64,000 nucleotides of DNA from LMUY01 sp965198565 (GCA_965198565.1 OZ240665.1:3720001-3784000), one strand, 5' to 3'. Positions 50,626-59,286 are shown, counted from the stretch's first letter. Numbers and translations: made by a program. The notes: generated by a model not told the origin, from the letters alone.

Positions 50626-52461
50626 ATGCGAGGGGTCGAACCAACACTCTCCCGCCTCCCATCGGCACGGGCGCTGATCGCGGGGGCGGCGTTGCTCGCC
50701 GGGTCGGTGTCGGCAAGTGCTCCGTTCACGGGGGCGGCGGGCGAGGAAACTGCCTTTGTGAACCCACGGATGGTGCCGGGCGGCGGCACTGGGCTGGACG
50801 GCGCCGAGCTGCCGCAGCCGCTGGCCCCGAGCGACGCGGCCCGGCTGCGCCGCATCTTCCAATTGCAGTCGCTCGGGCATATCGCCGAGGCAGCGGCCGA
50901 AATGTCCGGCCTGTCCGACCCGCTGCTGAACGGCCATGTGCTGGCCCAGCGCTATCTCGGCCGCCACACCCAGCCGAACTCGGCCGAGTTGGCCGCCTGG
51001 CTGGCGCGCTACCCGGACCACCCGGATGCGCCGGCCATCCACGCCCTGCTGCTGAAGCGGCTCGGCGCCAGCGTGGCCGCGACCGCCGCCCCCACGGTCC
51101 CCCGGCTGGACCCCGACCCTCCGGAGGCCGCGGCCCCCGAGGAGGACGAACCGGCGGGCGCCAATCTTTCGCGCAATCCGCTGCTGGACCGGACGGTGCA
51201 CGAGCGCGCGCATGCCGGCCATGTGGACAGTGCGTTCGACCTGCTGCGCCGGACCCGCGGGCTTAGCACGCTCTATGGCGGCCAGCTCCGGGCTGAGATC
51301 GCCCAGGTTCTGTTCACCCAGGGGCGCGACGCCGAGGCGCTGCGCACCGCGCAGGACGCTCTGCACCGCACCGGCGGCAGCGTCGGGCTGGCGGGTTATG
51401 TCGGCGGCTTGGCGGCTTGGCGGATGGGCCGGCCGGAGGAGGCGCAGGCGCTGTTCGAGGCCGCCAACCGTGCGGCACTCGCCCCGGCCGCATTGCGCTC
51501 GGGCGCTGCGTTCTGGGCCGCCCGGGCGCATGCCCGCAACCGCGACAGCCTGGGCGCCACGGCGTGGCTGCGGCAGGCCGCGCTCTCCAAACACACGTTC
51601 TACGGCTTGCTCGCCCGCCGCACCCTGCACATGAGCGACGACCTGCAGGGCAGCCGGGAGACGCTGGGCGCGGCGGACGTGGACGCGCTGATGGCCAACC
51701 CGTATGGCCATCGTGCCTTCGCGCTGCTGCAGGTGGGCCAGCTTCGCCGCGCGGAGGCCGAATTGCGCTGCCTGTGGCCGCAGGTGGCGTCCGACCCTGG
51801 GCTCAGCGGCGCGGTGTTGCGCGTGGCCCAGGCCGGCGGGCTGATGGACCTGGCGGCGCAGATTGCCGGGCTGATCGAAGCGGCGGAGGGGCGGCCGCAT
51901 GACGCCGCCCGCTTCCCGATCCCTGCCCTGCGCCCCAATGGCGGCTTCCGCATGGACCCGGCCTTGGTGTATGCGCTGGCCCGGTTGGAATCCAACTTCG
52001 ACCCGGATGCGCTGTCTGGCGCCGGCGCCCGCGGGCTGATGCAGGTGATGCCGGTCACGGCGAGCTATCTCAGCGGCGCCGGCTCGGCGAACAACTACGC
52101 CCTCCGGCTGTTCGACCCGGCGACCAACCTCGACGTCGGGCAGAGCTACGTGCTCTACCTGACCGGCCTGTCCGGGGTGGATGGCAACCTGATCCGGCTG
52201 CTGGGCAGCTACAACGCCGGGCCGACCTCGTTCGCCCGCATGGCCGACAGCATCCCGGCGACGGACGACCCATTGCTGTTCATCGAGAGCATCCCCAATG
52301 ATGAGACGCGCGGATTCGTGCCGCGTGCCTTGACCTATAGCTGGATCTACGCGGCCCGGCTGCACCTGGCGGCGCCCAGCCTGGACGAATTGGCGGCCGG
52401 CGCTTGGCCCAGTTTCACCGTGCAGCCGAGCAAGCGCGTGGCATCGCTGCGGCTGAACTAG
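50626..52461 (+). CDS. soluble lytic murein transglycosylase
   Basis: A 611-residue periplasmic enzyme with a signal peptide (LPSARALIAGAALLAGSVSASA). An alpha-helical superhelix (residues ~60-420) with repeats like RAHAGHVDSAFDLLRR leads to the SLT domain: VYALARLESNFDPDALSGAGARGLMQVMPVTA with catalytic Glu455, then NLIRLLGSYNAGP. It cleaves glycan strands to 1,6-anhydroMurNAc, the substrate chain for AnmK and MurQ encoded at the window start. The start MRGVEPT at 50626 is supported by the signal peptide. Confidence 0.93.
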   Translation: MRGVEPTLSRLPSARALIAGAALLAGSVSASAPFTGAAGEETAFVNPRMVPGGGTGLDGAELPQPLAPSDAARLRRIFQLQSLGHIAEAAAEMSGLSDPLLNGHVLAQRYLGRHTQPNSAELAAWLARYPDHPDAPAIHALLLKRLGASVAATAAPTVPRLDPDPPEAAAPEEDEPAGANLSRNPLLDRTVHERAHAGHVDSAFDLLRRTRGLSTLYGGQLRAEIAQVLFTQGRDAEALRTAQDALHRTGGSVGLAGYVGGLAAWRMGRPEEAQALFEAANRAALAPAALRSGAAFWAARAHARNRDSLGATAWLRQAALSKHTFYGLLARRTLHMSDDLQGSRETLGAADVDALMANPYGHRAFALLQVGQLRRAEAELRCLWPQVASDPGLSGAVLRVAQAGGLMDLAAQIAGLIEAAEGRPHDAARFPIPALRPNGGFRMDPALVYALARLESNFDPDALSGAGARGLMQVMPVTASYLSGAGSANNYALRLFDPATNLDVGQSYVLYLTGLSGVDGNLIRLLGSYNAGPTSFARMADSIPATDDPLLFIESIPNDETRGFVPRALTYSWIYAARLHLAAPSLDELAAGAWPSFTVQPSKRVASLRLN

Positions 52462-52488
52462 ACGCGGCGGGCGTATAAGGAGCCTCCT

Positions 52489-53028
52489 ATGGGTATCGAT
52501 CCGAGCCGGCGCTTCATTCCCGTCAACATCGCCGTGCTCACCGTGTCCGACACGCGCAGCCTCGCCAACGACAGCTCGGGCGACACGCTGGCGGCTCGGA
52601 TCGAGGCGGCCGGGCATAGGGTGGCGGAGCGTGCGCTGGAACGCGATGACACCGACACCATCGAGCGGCGTTTGCGCCAGTGGATTGCCGACCCGGCGAT
52701 CGACGTGGTGATCACCACCGGCGGCACCGGGATCACCGGCCGGGACGTGACGCCCGAGGCGTTCGAGCGCGTGATGGAGAAGCGCATCGAGGGCTTCGGC
52801 GAGCTGTTCCGTATGTTGAGCTACAGCAAGATCGGCACGTCGACGATGCAGTCGCGTGCCATCGGCGGCGTCGGCGGCGGGACCTATCTGTTCGCGCTGC
52901 CGGGCAGCACGGGCGCGGTGAAGGACGGTTGGGACGACATCCTGCTGTTCCAGCTCGACAGCCGGCATCGCCCCTGCAACCTGGTCGAACTCATGCCGCG
53001 GCTCCAGGAGCACCTGGCGGCGGATTAG
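52489..53028 (+). CDS. moaB: molybdopterin adenylyltransferase-like protein MoaB
   Basis: A 179-residue MogA/MoaB-fold protein for molybdenum cofactor synthesis. VNIAVLTVSDTRSLANDSSGD, VVITTGGTGITGRDVTPEA, EGFGELFRMLSYSKIGTSTMQSRAIGG and LFALPGSTGAVKDGW are family motifs. An AAGGAG site precedes the ATG. Its last 38 nt overlap the end of the convergent ClC gene. Confidence 0.95.
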   Translation: MGIDPSRRFIPVNIAVLTVSDTRSLANDSSGDTLAARIEAAGHRVAERALERDDTDTIERRLRQWIADPAIDVVITTGGTGITGRDVTPEAFERVMEKRIEGFGELFRMLSYSKIGTSTMQSRAIGGVGGGTYLFALPGSTGAVKDGWDDILLFQLDSRHRPCNLVELMPRLQEHLAAD

Positions 53029-54328
53029 GATTGGCCGAAGCCAGGAAGTAGTCCGCCAGGGCCGCATACAGCGGCTTGCGGCACACCAGGCGGGAGACGG
53101 CGAACGCGAGGAACGAGGTCGCCATCAGCGGCACCGTGACTTGGCCATCGTTGGTCATCTCCATCACGATGATGGTCGCGGTGATCGGCGCCTGCACCAC
53201 GCCGCTGAAATACGCGACCATGCCGAGCAGCACCAATGTGCCGGACGGTGCGGCGGTGAGCACCTGCGCTATGGCGTGGCCTAAGCCGGCGCCGACCGCG
53301 AGCGAGGGCGCGAAGATGCCGCCGGGGATGCCGCTGACGTAGGAGACCACGGTGGCGAGGAACTTCAGCAAGGTGAAGCTGAGCGGTTGCAGATGATTGC
53401 CGCTGACCAGGCCGCTCGCCTGCGCATAGCCCGTGCCGTAGGACGCGCCGCCCGACGCCCAGCCGAGTATGGCGAGGAGGAGGCCGCATACGGCGGCAAA
53501 CCCGATCGGGTGGCGGCGCATGCTTCGCCCGGCGGCGCCGGGAATGCCGCGGGCAAACAGCAGCAGCACGGCGCTGAAACAGCCGCCTGCCAGCCCGCCG
53601 ACCACGGCGCAGATCGGCACCGCGAACCAGCCGGTGCCGAACGGCAGGTTGCCCGATGCGGTGCCGAAGTAATGGTAGTTGCCCACCACCGCGGCCGTGG
53701 TGATGCCGGAGATGATCACCGCCGTCAGCACGGTGCCGGAGGTGCGGGCCTCGAACGAGTGGCTCAGCTCCTCGATGGCGAACACGACGCCGGCTAGCGG
53801 CGTGTTGAACGCAGCCGCGATGCCCGCGGCGCCGCCGCCCAACACCATGGCGCGATAGGTGTCCTCCCGGGTTAGGCGCAACCTACGGCCGATCGAGTGC
53901 ATGATGGTCGCACTCACCTGCACGGTGGGCCCTTCGCGGCCGATCGAGGCGCCGCACAGCAGGCCCAGGAGGGTGAGGATGACCTTGCCCACGGCGATGC
54001 GCGGCGACAGCGTCGCATCCACGCGGGCGGCGTCCGTCATGTGCAGCGAGGCGATGACTTGCGGGATGCCGCTGCCCTGCGCGCCCGGGAAGAAGCTGCG
54101 GGTGAGCAACACGCTGAAGGCCAATCCTGCGGGGGCGAGCAGGAAGGGCAGCCACCAGCCGAGCGCCAGGATGTCGACGAACACCGCGCCGGCCAAGTCC
54201 GCCAAGCGGGCGAAGATGAGCGCCACCACGCCGACGACCAGCGCGCCGACCCAGAACGCCATGTGCCGCACGCCCTCGCGCATGGCGAGCGGCGTTGGTC
54301 GCGTTTTGTTCTTGACGAGATCCGTCAT
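52991..54328 (-). CDS. ClC-family chloride channel/antiporter
   Basis: A 445-residue inner-membrane protein with many helices. The chloride-site motifs are present: GAQGSGIPQV, ASIGREGPTVQVSA with the gating Glu, and the C-terminal GIPGGIFAPSLAVGAGLGHAI. PITATIIVMEMTNDG follows. ClC proteins carry out Cl-/H+ exchange. The start is uncertain: MTDLVKNK at 54328 is used here, with in-frame ATGs at 54337 and 54370. The 3' end overlaps moaB by 38 nt. Confidence 0.92.
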   Translation of the reverse strand: MTDLVKNKTRPTPLAMREGVRHMAFWVGALVVGVVALIFARLADLAGAVFVDILALGWWLPFLLAPAGLAFSVLLTRSFFPGAQGSGIPQVIASLHMTDAARVDATLSPRIAVGKVILTLLGLLCGASIGREGPTVQVSATIMHSIGRRLRLTREDTYRAMVLGGGAAGIAAAFNTPLAGVVFAIEELSHSFEARTSGTVLTAVIISGITTAAVVGNYHYFGTASGNLPFGTGWFAVPICAVVGGLAGGCFSAVLLLFARGIPGAAGRSMRRHPIGFAAVCGLLLAILGWASGGASYGTGYAQASGLVSGNHLQPLSFTLLKFLATVVSYVSGIPGGIFAPSLAVGAGLGHAIAQVLTAAPSGTLVLLGMVAYFSGVVQAPITATIIVMEMTNDGQVTVPLMATSFLAFAVSRLVCRKPLYAALADYFLASANPNPPPGAPGAAA

Positions 54329-54419
54329 CCACAGCATGGTGACGTTCGAACGGAAGGGGAACAATGGCATGCTTGGAACCCGAGATGCTGCTGCGGCCGC
54401 GCCCGAGAGCGGGGCGGCC

Positions 54420-55505
54420 ATGCCGACCCTAGCCCGCCGGGGCCGTGGGGCAACCACCAATCCCGGGGTCCGGTTCGACCGTGTGCAGGGCGAGGCGTTC
54501 GACGACGGCTGGGGCACGCTCGAGGAAGCCTTTGCCGAGCTGCCGCCGCTGCCCACCAGCTTGATCAAGGACGCCAGCCGCACCGCGATCAGTTGGAACA
54601 CCAGCCCCGATCTCGGCTTCGACCGCGCGGTGAACCCCTATCGCGGCTGCGAGCATGGCTGCATCTATTGCTATGCCCGGCCGAGCCATGCCTATCTGGG
54701 TTACTCGCCGGGCCTGGATTTCGAGACCAAGCTGGTGTTCAAGCCTGACGTCGCCGAGCTGCTCGAGCGCGAGTTGCGCAAGCCTGGCTATGTGGCGCGG
54801 CCGCTGGCGCTCGGCTCCAACACCGACCCGTATCAGCCGGTGGAACGCACGTTCAAGCTCACCCGCAGCGTGCTCGAGGTGCTGGAGCGGTTCGGCCATC
54901 CGCTGTCGATCGTGACCAAGTCGGCCGGCGTGCTGCGCGACCTCGACATCCTGCAGCGCCTGGCGCAGCGCGGGTTGGTGCGGGTTTGGCTCTCCGTCAC
55001 CACGCTCGACCCGGCGCTGGCGCGCGTGATGGAGCCGCGCGCCGCCACCCCGGCGCGGCGCCTGGCCGCGGTGTCGGCGCTGGCTGCGGCCGGCGTGCCA
55101 GCCGGCGTGCTGGCTGCCCCGATGATTCCGGGGCTGAACGACGCCGAAATGGAGCGCATCCTGGCCGCGGCGGCCAAGGCGGGGGCGAACGTGGCGGCCT
55201 ACGTGCTGCTGCGGTTGCCGCATGAGCTGCGCCAGATGTTCGAGGCCTGGCTGGCGCAGCACTTCCCCGGCCGTGCCCGCCACGTGCTGAACCTGGTGCG
55301 CGAAACCCGCGGCGGCGCCCTGAACGACTCGCGGTTCGGCGAGCGCTTCGCCGGCACGGGAGTGTATGCCGACCTACTGGCCCGGCGCTTCCACCGCGCT
55401 GCGCGCCAGCATGGGCTGCACGAGCGGCACGAGCTGGACTGCTCGAAGTTTGCCGCACCGGCGGGAACGGGGGTGTTTGCGGAGGCGCAGTTGTCACTGT
55501 TCTAG
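54420..55505 (+). CDS. PA0069-family radical SAM protein
   Basis: A 361-residue radical SAM enzyme. The cluster motif C-x3-C-x2-C is Cys77, Cys81 and Cys84 in NPYRGCEHGCIYCYARPSHAYLGYSPGLDFETKL, which is specific to the PA0069/SplB-related group. LALGSNTDPYQPVERTFKLTRSVLEVL and PMIPGLNDAEMERIL follow. The reaction is unknown; relatives repair spore photoproduct or act in DNA-linked stress. Start MPTLARRG chosen; an in-frame ATG lies 51 nt upstream. It is divergent from the ClC gene. Confidence 0.9.
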   Translation: MPTLARRGRGATTNPGVRFDRVQGEAFDDGWGTLEEAFAELPPLPTSLIKDASRTAISWNTSPDLGFDRAVNPYRGCEHGCIYCYARPSHAYLGYSPGLDFETKLVFKPDVAELLERELRKPGYVARPLALGSNTDPYQPVERTFKLTRSVLEVLERFGHPLSIVTKSAGVLRDLDILQRLAQRGLVRVWLSVTTLDPALARVMEPRAATPARRLAAVSALAAAGVPAGVLAAPMIPGLNDAEMERILAAAAKAGANVAAYVLLRLPHELRQMFEAWLAQHFPGRARHVLNLVRETRGGALNDSRFGERFAGTGVYADLLARRFHRAARQHGLHERHELDCSKFAAPAGTGVFAEAQLSLF

Positions 55506-55528
55506 CCCTCGCCTAGGCTGCGCCGGGC

Positions 55529-55972
55529 ATGGACGAGCCGGACGACAGTTACCAGGCGGACCGCTATGGCTGGGCCGTGCAGCAGGCAGCGCTGCTGCGG
55601 GAGGGCCGGTTGTCCGAAGTCGAGGTCGACCATGTCGCCGAGCAGATCGCGGAGCTCGGCATGAGCGAATACGACAAGCTCGAGAGCGCGCTGCGGATCC
55701 TCCTGCTGCACATGCTGAAATGGGACATCCAGCCGGAACGCCGCAGCCGCAGTTGGTCGCTGACGATCCAGGAACAGCGCCGCCGGCTCGACCGCCAGCT
55801 CGCCCGCAACCCGAGCCTGCGCCCGCGCCAGGCCGAAGCGCTGGACGCTGCCTGGGGCGACGCGCGCCTGGCCGCCGCCCGCGAGACCGACCTGCCGCTT
55901 GCGGTGTTTCCGGAGGCGCTGACGTATTCCTGGCAGGACATCACCGCCCGCCGCTTCGCCTGGGATCGCTGA
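55529..55972 (+). CDS. DUF29 family protein
   Basis: A 147-residue cytosolic helical protein with the DUF29 pattern: YQADRYGWAVQQAALLREGRL, EVDHVAEQIAELGMSEYDKLESALRILLLHMLKWDIQPERRSRSW, and FPEALTYSWQDITARRF. DUF29 proteins are common in alphaproteobacteria and cyanobacteria and their function is unknown. It starts 23 nt after the radical SAM gene and is probably cotranscribed. Confidence 0.92.
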   Translation: MDEPDDSYQADRYGWAVQQAALLREGRLSEVEVDHVAEQIAELGMSEYDKLESALRILLLHMLKWDIQPERRSRSWSLTIQEQRRRLDRQLARNPSLRPRQAEALDAAWGDARLAAARETDLPLAVFPEALTYSWQDITARRFAWDR

Positions 55973-55994
55973 CCCCGTTCCCTCCGTAGGATGG

Positions 55995-56249
55995 GTGAAG
56001 ACCGATCATCGCGCCGCCGGACAGTGGAAGGCCGCACCCCTCGCACTCCTATCAAGAAACCAGGGACGGCAGGAACACGGCTGGTTTGGCGATGGAACCT
56101 CGCCCAAGGACGACATCAACACGACTCCGCAAGACGGGGCGAACCCGCTCTTTGACCCCGCCAACGCGGCGCAACGGGTCGACTATGCCGCGCACGGCAT
56201 CATCATGTACGTGCCGCGCAACGAGCGCGGCCGCTGGAACGCCTATTGA
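55995..56249 (+). CDS. unknown short protein upstream of the toxin cassette
   Basis: An 84-residue open frame from a GTG. It contains QEHGWFGDGTSPKDDINTTP and DPANAAQRVDYAAHGIIMYVPRNERGRW. No family is recognised. Its TGA stop overlaps a TTG that could start the next frame (TTGA), suggesting coupling. It could be the last part of a larger, broken toxin-carrier protein. Confidence 0.45.
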   Translation: MKTDHRAAGQWKAAPLALLSRNQGRQEHGWFGDGTSPKDDINTTPQDGANPLFDPANAAQRVDYAAHGIIMYVPRNERGRWNAY

Positions 56250-56769
56250 TCTACATGTTGGCAACAAGTCATTCAGGCACGTCTTTGCCGCCCAAAGTAG
56301 ACGCATCGCCGCCAGTTATGATGGCGACGCCACCGGAGGACGCTAAAGACCCGAATGGGGCAAAAGCACCTGGCAAGCCTGGATCAGAAGATGGCTTCAA
56401 GGACCCGAAACGCGGTGAAAGCTGGGTTCGCAATCCTAATGGGAGTGGTTCGGGATGGCTGGACGCTAATACCAGCCCGCATTGATCCTGACTTTCGTCA
56501 TTGCGAGGAGCGCCAGCGACGCGGCAATCCACGTGGGCAGGCGCGGTGCGGCGGGCCTGGATTGCCACGCCGCCAAGCGGCGGCTCGCAATGACGGTGGC
56601 AGCGGATGTCATGCAAGTCATCATCAGTGCTGACTGGTATAACGGTGATGTTTGAGTGCCGACCGGATTTGGTGGCAAAGCTCATACAGGACCGCACTGG
56701 GATGTTGAAAGCCCAGGCGGAAAATATCGAAATGTACGTCAGCAGGGAAAGGGAAGACCAAGCGAATGA
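56246..56769 (+). pseudogene. small polymorphic-toxin-like gene, split by a miniature element
   Basis: Before the element the frame reads ...EDGFKDPKRGESWVRNPNGSGSGWLDAN (to 56469), in the style of C-terminal polymorphic toxin domains. Removing 56470-56639 plus one TAA copy restores the frame: WLDA-NGDV-(TGA)-VPTGFGGKAHTGPHWDVESPGGKYRNVRQ, ending TGA at 56767-56769. A second lesion is the TGA in GDV*VPTG, probably TGG (Trp) originally. The stop overlaps the next gene ATG by 4 nt (ATGA), the usual toxin-immunity layout. So the toxin is dead twice. The domain name is not certain; the last ~100 residues resemble secreted nuclease-type toxins (polymorphic toxin type 37-like). Confidence 0.7.
56470..56639. 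mobile_element. 170-bp miniature inverted-repeat element (copy 1)
   Basis: Bounded by perfect terminal repeats TACCAG and CTGGTA and flanked by TAA direct repeats (56467-56469 and 56640-56642). The interior holds the dispersed GTCATTGCGAG...GCAATGAC core. No coding capacity. An inverted near-copy is at 59333-59501. Confidence 0.85.
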
Positions 56770-57122
56770 AGAACGTTCAGATCATAGATGGTGCAGTCAA
56801 TTCTGCGTATTCTGTATCCGGGTTTTCCGACACGCTATTCTCGATAGTATTTCCGGCACCGGGACAAGACATCGAGTTCAGCGAGGACGTTTTCGAGCGC
56901 CTTGGGCCTGACGCGTTCGAGGAGGCTTTCAAAGACGCATGGACCCATCCGGTCAAGAAGCCCGATGTCAAAGGCATCCACGGCACGCTGTTCTATCAAC
57001 TCAGCCACAAGAAAGCCGTCTACCCCAACAGGTCGGAGCAAGACGTGTCCGGGCCGCCCCACTCGCCCGCGGGTTCGATCGTCGGCTTCAAAGACCCAGA
57101 TGGCAGCATGAAGAACGTGTAA
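56766..57122 (+). CDS. probable immunity protein, first copy
   Basis: A 118-residue acidic protein, MKNVQIIDGAVNSAYSVSGF..., with GQDIEFSEDVFERLGPDAFEEAF and VKGIHGTLFYQLSHKKAVYPN. It overlaps the dead toxin gene by 4 nt, so an immunity role is inferred from position. A second copy follows in the same frame; the last four residues MKNV before the stop are the start of that copy, so this protein carries an extra tail (SGPPHSPAGSIVGFKDPDGSMKNV in two parts) that an ancestral single gene probably lacked. Confidence 0.7.
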   Translation: MKNVQIIDGAVNSAYSVSGFSDTLFSIVFPAPGQDIEFSEDVFERLGPDAFEEAFKDAWTHPVKKPDVKGIHGTLFYQLSHKKAVYPNRSEQDVSGPPHSPAGSIVGFKDPDGSMKNV

Positions 57123-57398
57123 GTCATCGATGGCGCAACCAATTGCACCTACTCGATCTACGCCTTTACGCAAGACCAGTTCGCCACCCTGTTTCCAGCC
57201 AAGGGGCAAGACATAGAGTTCATCGAAGACGTGCAACGCCGGGTCAAGCCTGACGCGCTCGAGAAAGCCTTCAAGGACGTATGGACCCGGCGCGTCGAGA
57301 AGCCCGACGCGATCGGTATCCACGGCACGCTATTCTACGAACTATTGGAGAAGAAGCCGTTCTACCCCAACAAGGCGGATACAGATAACCCCGGCTAA
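57108..57398 (+). pseudogene. second immunity gene copy, stop at codon 5
   Basis: Reads ATG-AAG-AAC-GTG-TAA-GTC-ATC-GAT: MKNV, stop, then VIDGATNCTYSIYAF, GQDIEFIEDVQRRVKPDALEKAF, AIGIHGTLFYELLEKKPFYPN, ending TAA at 57396-57398. It aligns end to end with copy one. The first copy has CAG (Gln) at codon 5, so a CAA/CAG-to-TAA change explains the break. Confidence 0.8.
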
Positions 57399-57402
57399 CC
57401 CC

Positions 57403-57489
57403 GACTCCCTGCCTGACCCGTGGCGCACCGAAAGCCGCCATCCGCTCACGCAACCCCTTCTCTCGACTCGACCGCCCTGCTACCGACTC
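57403..57489 (+). promoter_or_regulatory. cluster of three GANTC (CcrM) sites before rnhB-ccrM
   Basis: GACTC occurs at 57403-57407, 57465-57469 and 57485-57489, the last ending 5 nt before the rnhB ATG. A fourth GACTC is at 58146-58150, 22 nt before ccrM. In Caulobacter, GANTC sites in the ccrM promoter link its transcription to replication. Confidence 0.6.
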
Positions 57490-57493
57490 CGAA

Positions 57494-58123
57494 ATGCCTG
57501 ACTTCACCATCGAAGCCGCTCATGGCGGCCGCGTCGCCGGCGTCGACGAAGTGGGGCGGGGCCCGCTCGCCGGGCCAGTGGTGGCGGCGGCGGTCGTGTT
57601 CCCCCGCGGCGTGCCGCGCAGGCTGCGACCGCTGCTGAACGACTCCAAGGCACTCACCGCCGAGCAACGCGCCGCTGCCTATGTCGCGCTGCTGCGCTCG
57701 GGCGCCGAAATCGCCATTGGCGCCGCCTCGGTGGCGGAAATCTCGCGCATCAACATCCTCCGCGCCGCGCTGCTGGCCATGGCGCGCGCCGTCTCCCGCC
57801 TGCCCGCCCCGCCCGACCTCGCCTTGGTGGATGGCAACCAGCCGCCTCCCCTCACCTGCCCGATCCAATGCGTCGTCGGCGGGGATGCGGCGTGTTTCTC
57901 GATCGCGGCCGCCTCCATCGTGGCCAAGGTGGTGCGGGACCGGGCGATGGCGCGGCTCGCCCTGCGGTTTCCGCACTATGGCTGGGCCACCAACGCCGGC
58001 TACGCCACCCCGCCGCACCGCGCCGCCCTTGCGCTGCACGGCCCCTGCCGCCATCACCGCCCCACCTTCGGCAGCGTGCGGCTGCAACTGGCCGGGCTCG
58101 AGGTCGTGATCCCGGCCGATTGA
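57494..58123 (+). CDS. rnhB: ribonuclease HII
   Basis: A 209-residue enzyme removing ribonucleotides and RNA primers from RNA-DNA hybrids. Active-site residues: Asp and Glu in GVDEVGRGPLAGPVVAAAVVF, Asp in LALVDGNQPP, Asp in IVAKVVRDRAM. LNDSKALTAEQR and HYGWATNAGYATPPHRAAL are also standard. It lies 48 nt before ccrM on the same strand; the pair is conserved in alphaproteobacteria. Confidence 0.95.
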   Translation: MPDFTIEAAHGGRVAGVDEVGRGPLAGPVVAAAVVFPRGVPRRLRPLLNDSKALTAEQRAAAYVALLRSGAEIAIGAASVAEISRINILRAALLAMARAVSRLPAPPDLALVDGNQPPPLTCPIQCVVGGDAACFSIAAASIVAKVVRDRAMARLALRFPHYGWATNAGYATPPHRAALALHGPCRHHRPTFGSVRLQLAGLEVVIPAD

Positions 58124-58171
58124 CGCGGCTTCCGCGCTCCCGGCAGACTCCGGTCACGATCACGAAGGATA

Positions 58172-59245
58172 GTGTGGGTGGATGTCGGCCGCGAACTGCC
58201 GCTGGACCAGGTGTTGCGCGGCGACTGCCTGCAACTCATGGCGATGTTGCCGCCCGCCTCGGTGCACTGCGTGTTCGCCGACCCGCCCTACAACCTGCAG
58301 CTCCGCGGCGAGTTGCGCCGCCCCGACGACAGCCTGGTGGACGGCGTGGACGACGACTGGGACCAGTTCGCCGGGTTCGCCGAATACGATGCCTTCACCC
58401 GCGCCTGGCTCGAGGAGTGCCGCCGGCTGCTGCGCAAGGACGGCACGATCTGGGTGATCGGCGCCTACCACAACATCTTCCGCATCGGCACCATCCTGCA
58501 GGACCTGGGCTTCTGGATCCTGAACGACGTGGTCTGGCGCAAGTCCAACCCGATGCCGAACTTCCGCGGACGCCGTTTCACCAACGCGCATGAGACGCTG
58601 ATCTGGGCGGCGCGCGGGCGGGACAGCCGCTACAAGTTCAACTACCACGCCATGAAGGCGCTGAACGACGACCTGCAGATGCGCAGCGACTGGCTGCTGC
58701 CGCTGTGCACGGGGCCGGAGCGGTTGCGCAACCAGCACGGCCTCAAGCTGCACCCGACGCAGAAGCCGGAAGCGCTGCTGCATCGTGTTTTGCTGGCGTC
58801 CACCGCACCGGACGACATCGTGCTCGACCCGTTCTTGGGCACGGGCACGACCGCGGTGGTGGCCAAGCGGCTGGGCCGGCATTTCATTGGCATCGAGCGG
58901 CACCCGGCTTACGTCGAGGCCGCGATGGCGCGGGTGAAGCGCGAGAAAGCGGCGCCTCTGGTCGGCTTGCAGACGGCGCCGTCCCGCCGCGACACGCCGC
59001 GCATTTCGTTCGGCAGTTTTGTGGAGCGCGGCATCGTGCCGCCGGGCGCCGAGCTGCGTGACCGGACCCGGCGCGTGACGGCGACGGTGAACGCGGACGG
59101 CACGCTCACCAGCGGGGCGCATCAGGGCTCGATCCACAAGGTGGGTGCGCTGGTGCAGAACGCGCCGTCCTGCAACGGCTGGATGTTTTGGTATCTGGAG
59201 CGCGAGGGGGTGTGGGCGCCGATCGATGTGCTGCGGCAGGGCTAG
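58172..59245 (+). CDS. ccrM: cell-cycle DNA methyltransferase CcrM
   Basis: A 357-residue N6-adenine methyltransferase for GANTC, active late in the cell cycle. Beta-class order: DPPY at 37-40 (FADPPYNLQL), then the SAM motif VLDPFLGTGTTAVVAKRLGR near 210-230. The C-terminal domain (RVTATVNADGTLTSGAHQGSIHKVGALVQNAPSCNGWMFW) is the CcrM-specific RAMA-type extension. NPMPNFRGRRFTNAHETLIWA is also diagnostic. The start is a GTG at 58172, preceded by AAGGA. It is cotranscribed with rnhB and ends at a strong hairpin. Confidence 0.96.
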   Translation: MWVDVGRELPLDQVLRGDCLQLMAMLPPASVHCVFADPPYNLQLRGELRRPDDSLVDGVDDDWDQFAGFAEYDAFTRAWLEECRRLLRKDGTIWVIGAYHNIFRIGTILQDLGFWILNDVVWRKSNPMPNFRGRRFTNAHETLIWAARGRDSRYKFNYHAMKALNDDLQMRSDWLLPLCTGPERLRNQHGLKLHPTQKPEALLHRVLLASTAPDDIVLDPFLGTGTTAVVAKRLGRHFIGIERHPAYVEAAMARVKREKAAPLVGLQTAPSRRDTPRISFGSFVERGIVPPGAELRDRTRRVTATVNADGTLTSGAHQGSIHKVGALVQNAPSCNGWMFWYLEREGVWAPIDVLRQG

Positions 59246-59286
59246 ACCATGGCCGGCTCAGAGAGAGTCGCCGGTCATGGTCTAGC
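59241..59286 (+). terminator. 17-bp hairpin terminator at the ccrM stop codon
   Basis: GCTAGACCATGGCCGGC pairs with GCCGGTCATGGTCTAGC (one G-T), followed by TGTTTTGTTTGG. It includes the ccrM stop codon. It belongs to the same repeat family as 19121-19278. Confidence 0.8.

Noticed and set aside
56835..57323. Minus-strand 162-codon frame across the immunity copies
   Set aside because: It is antisense to two aligned plus-strand copies whose similarity is at the protein level in the plus frame.
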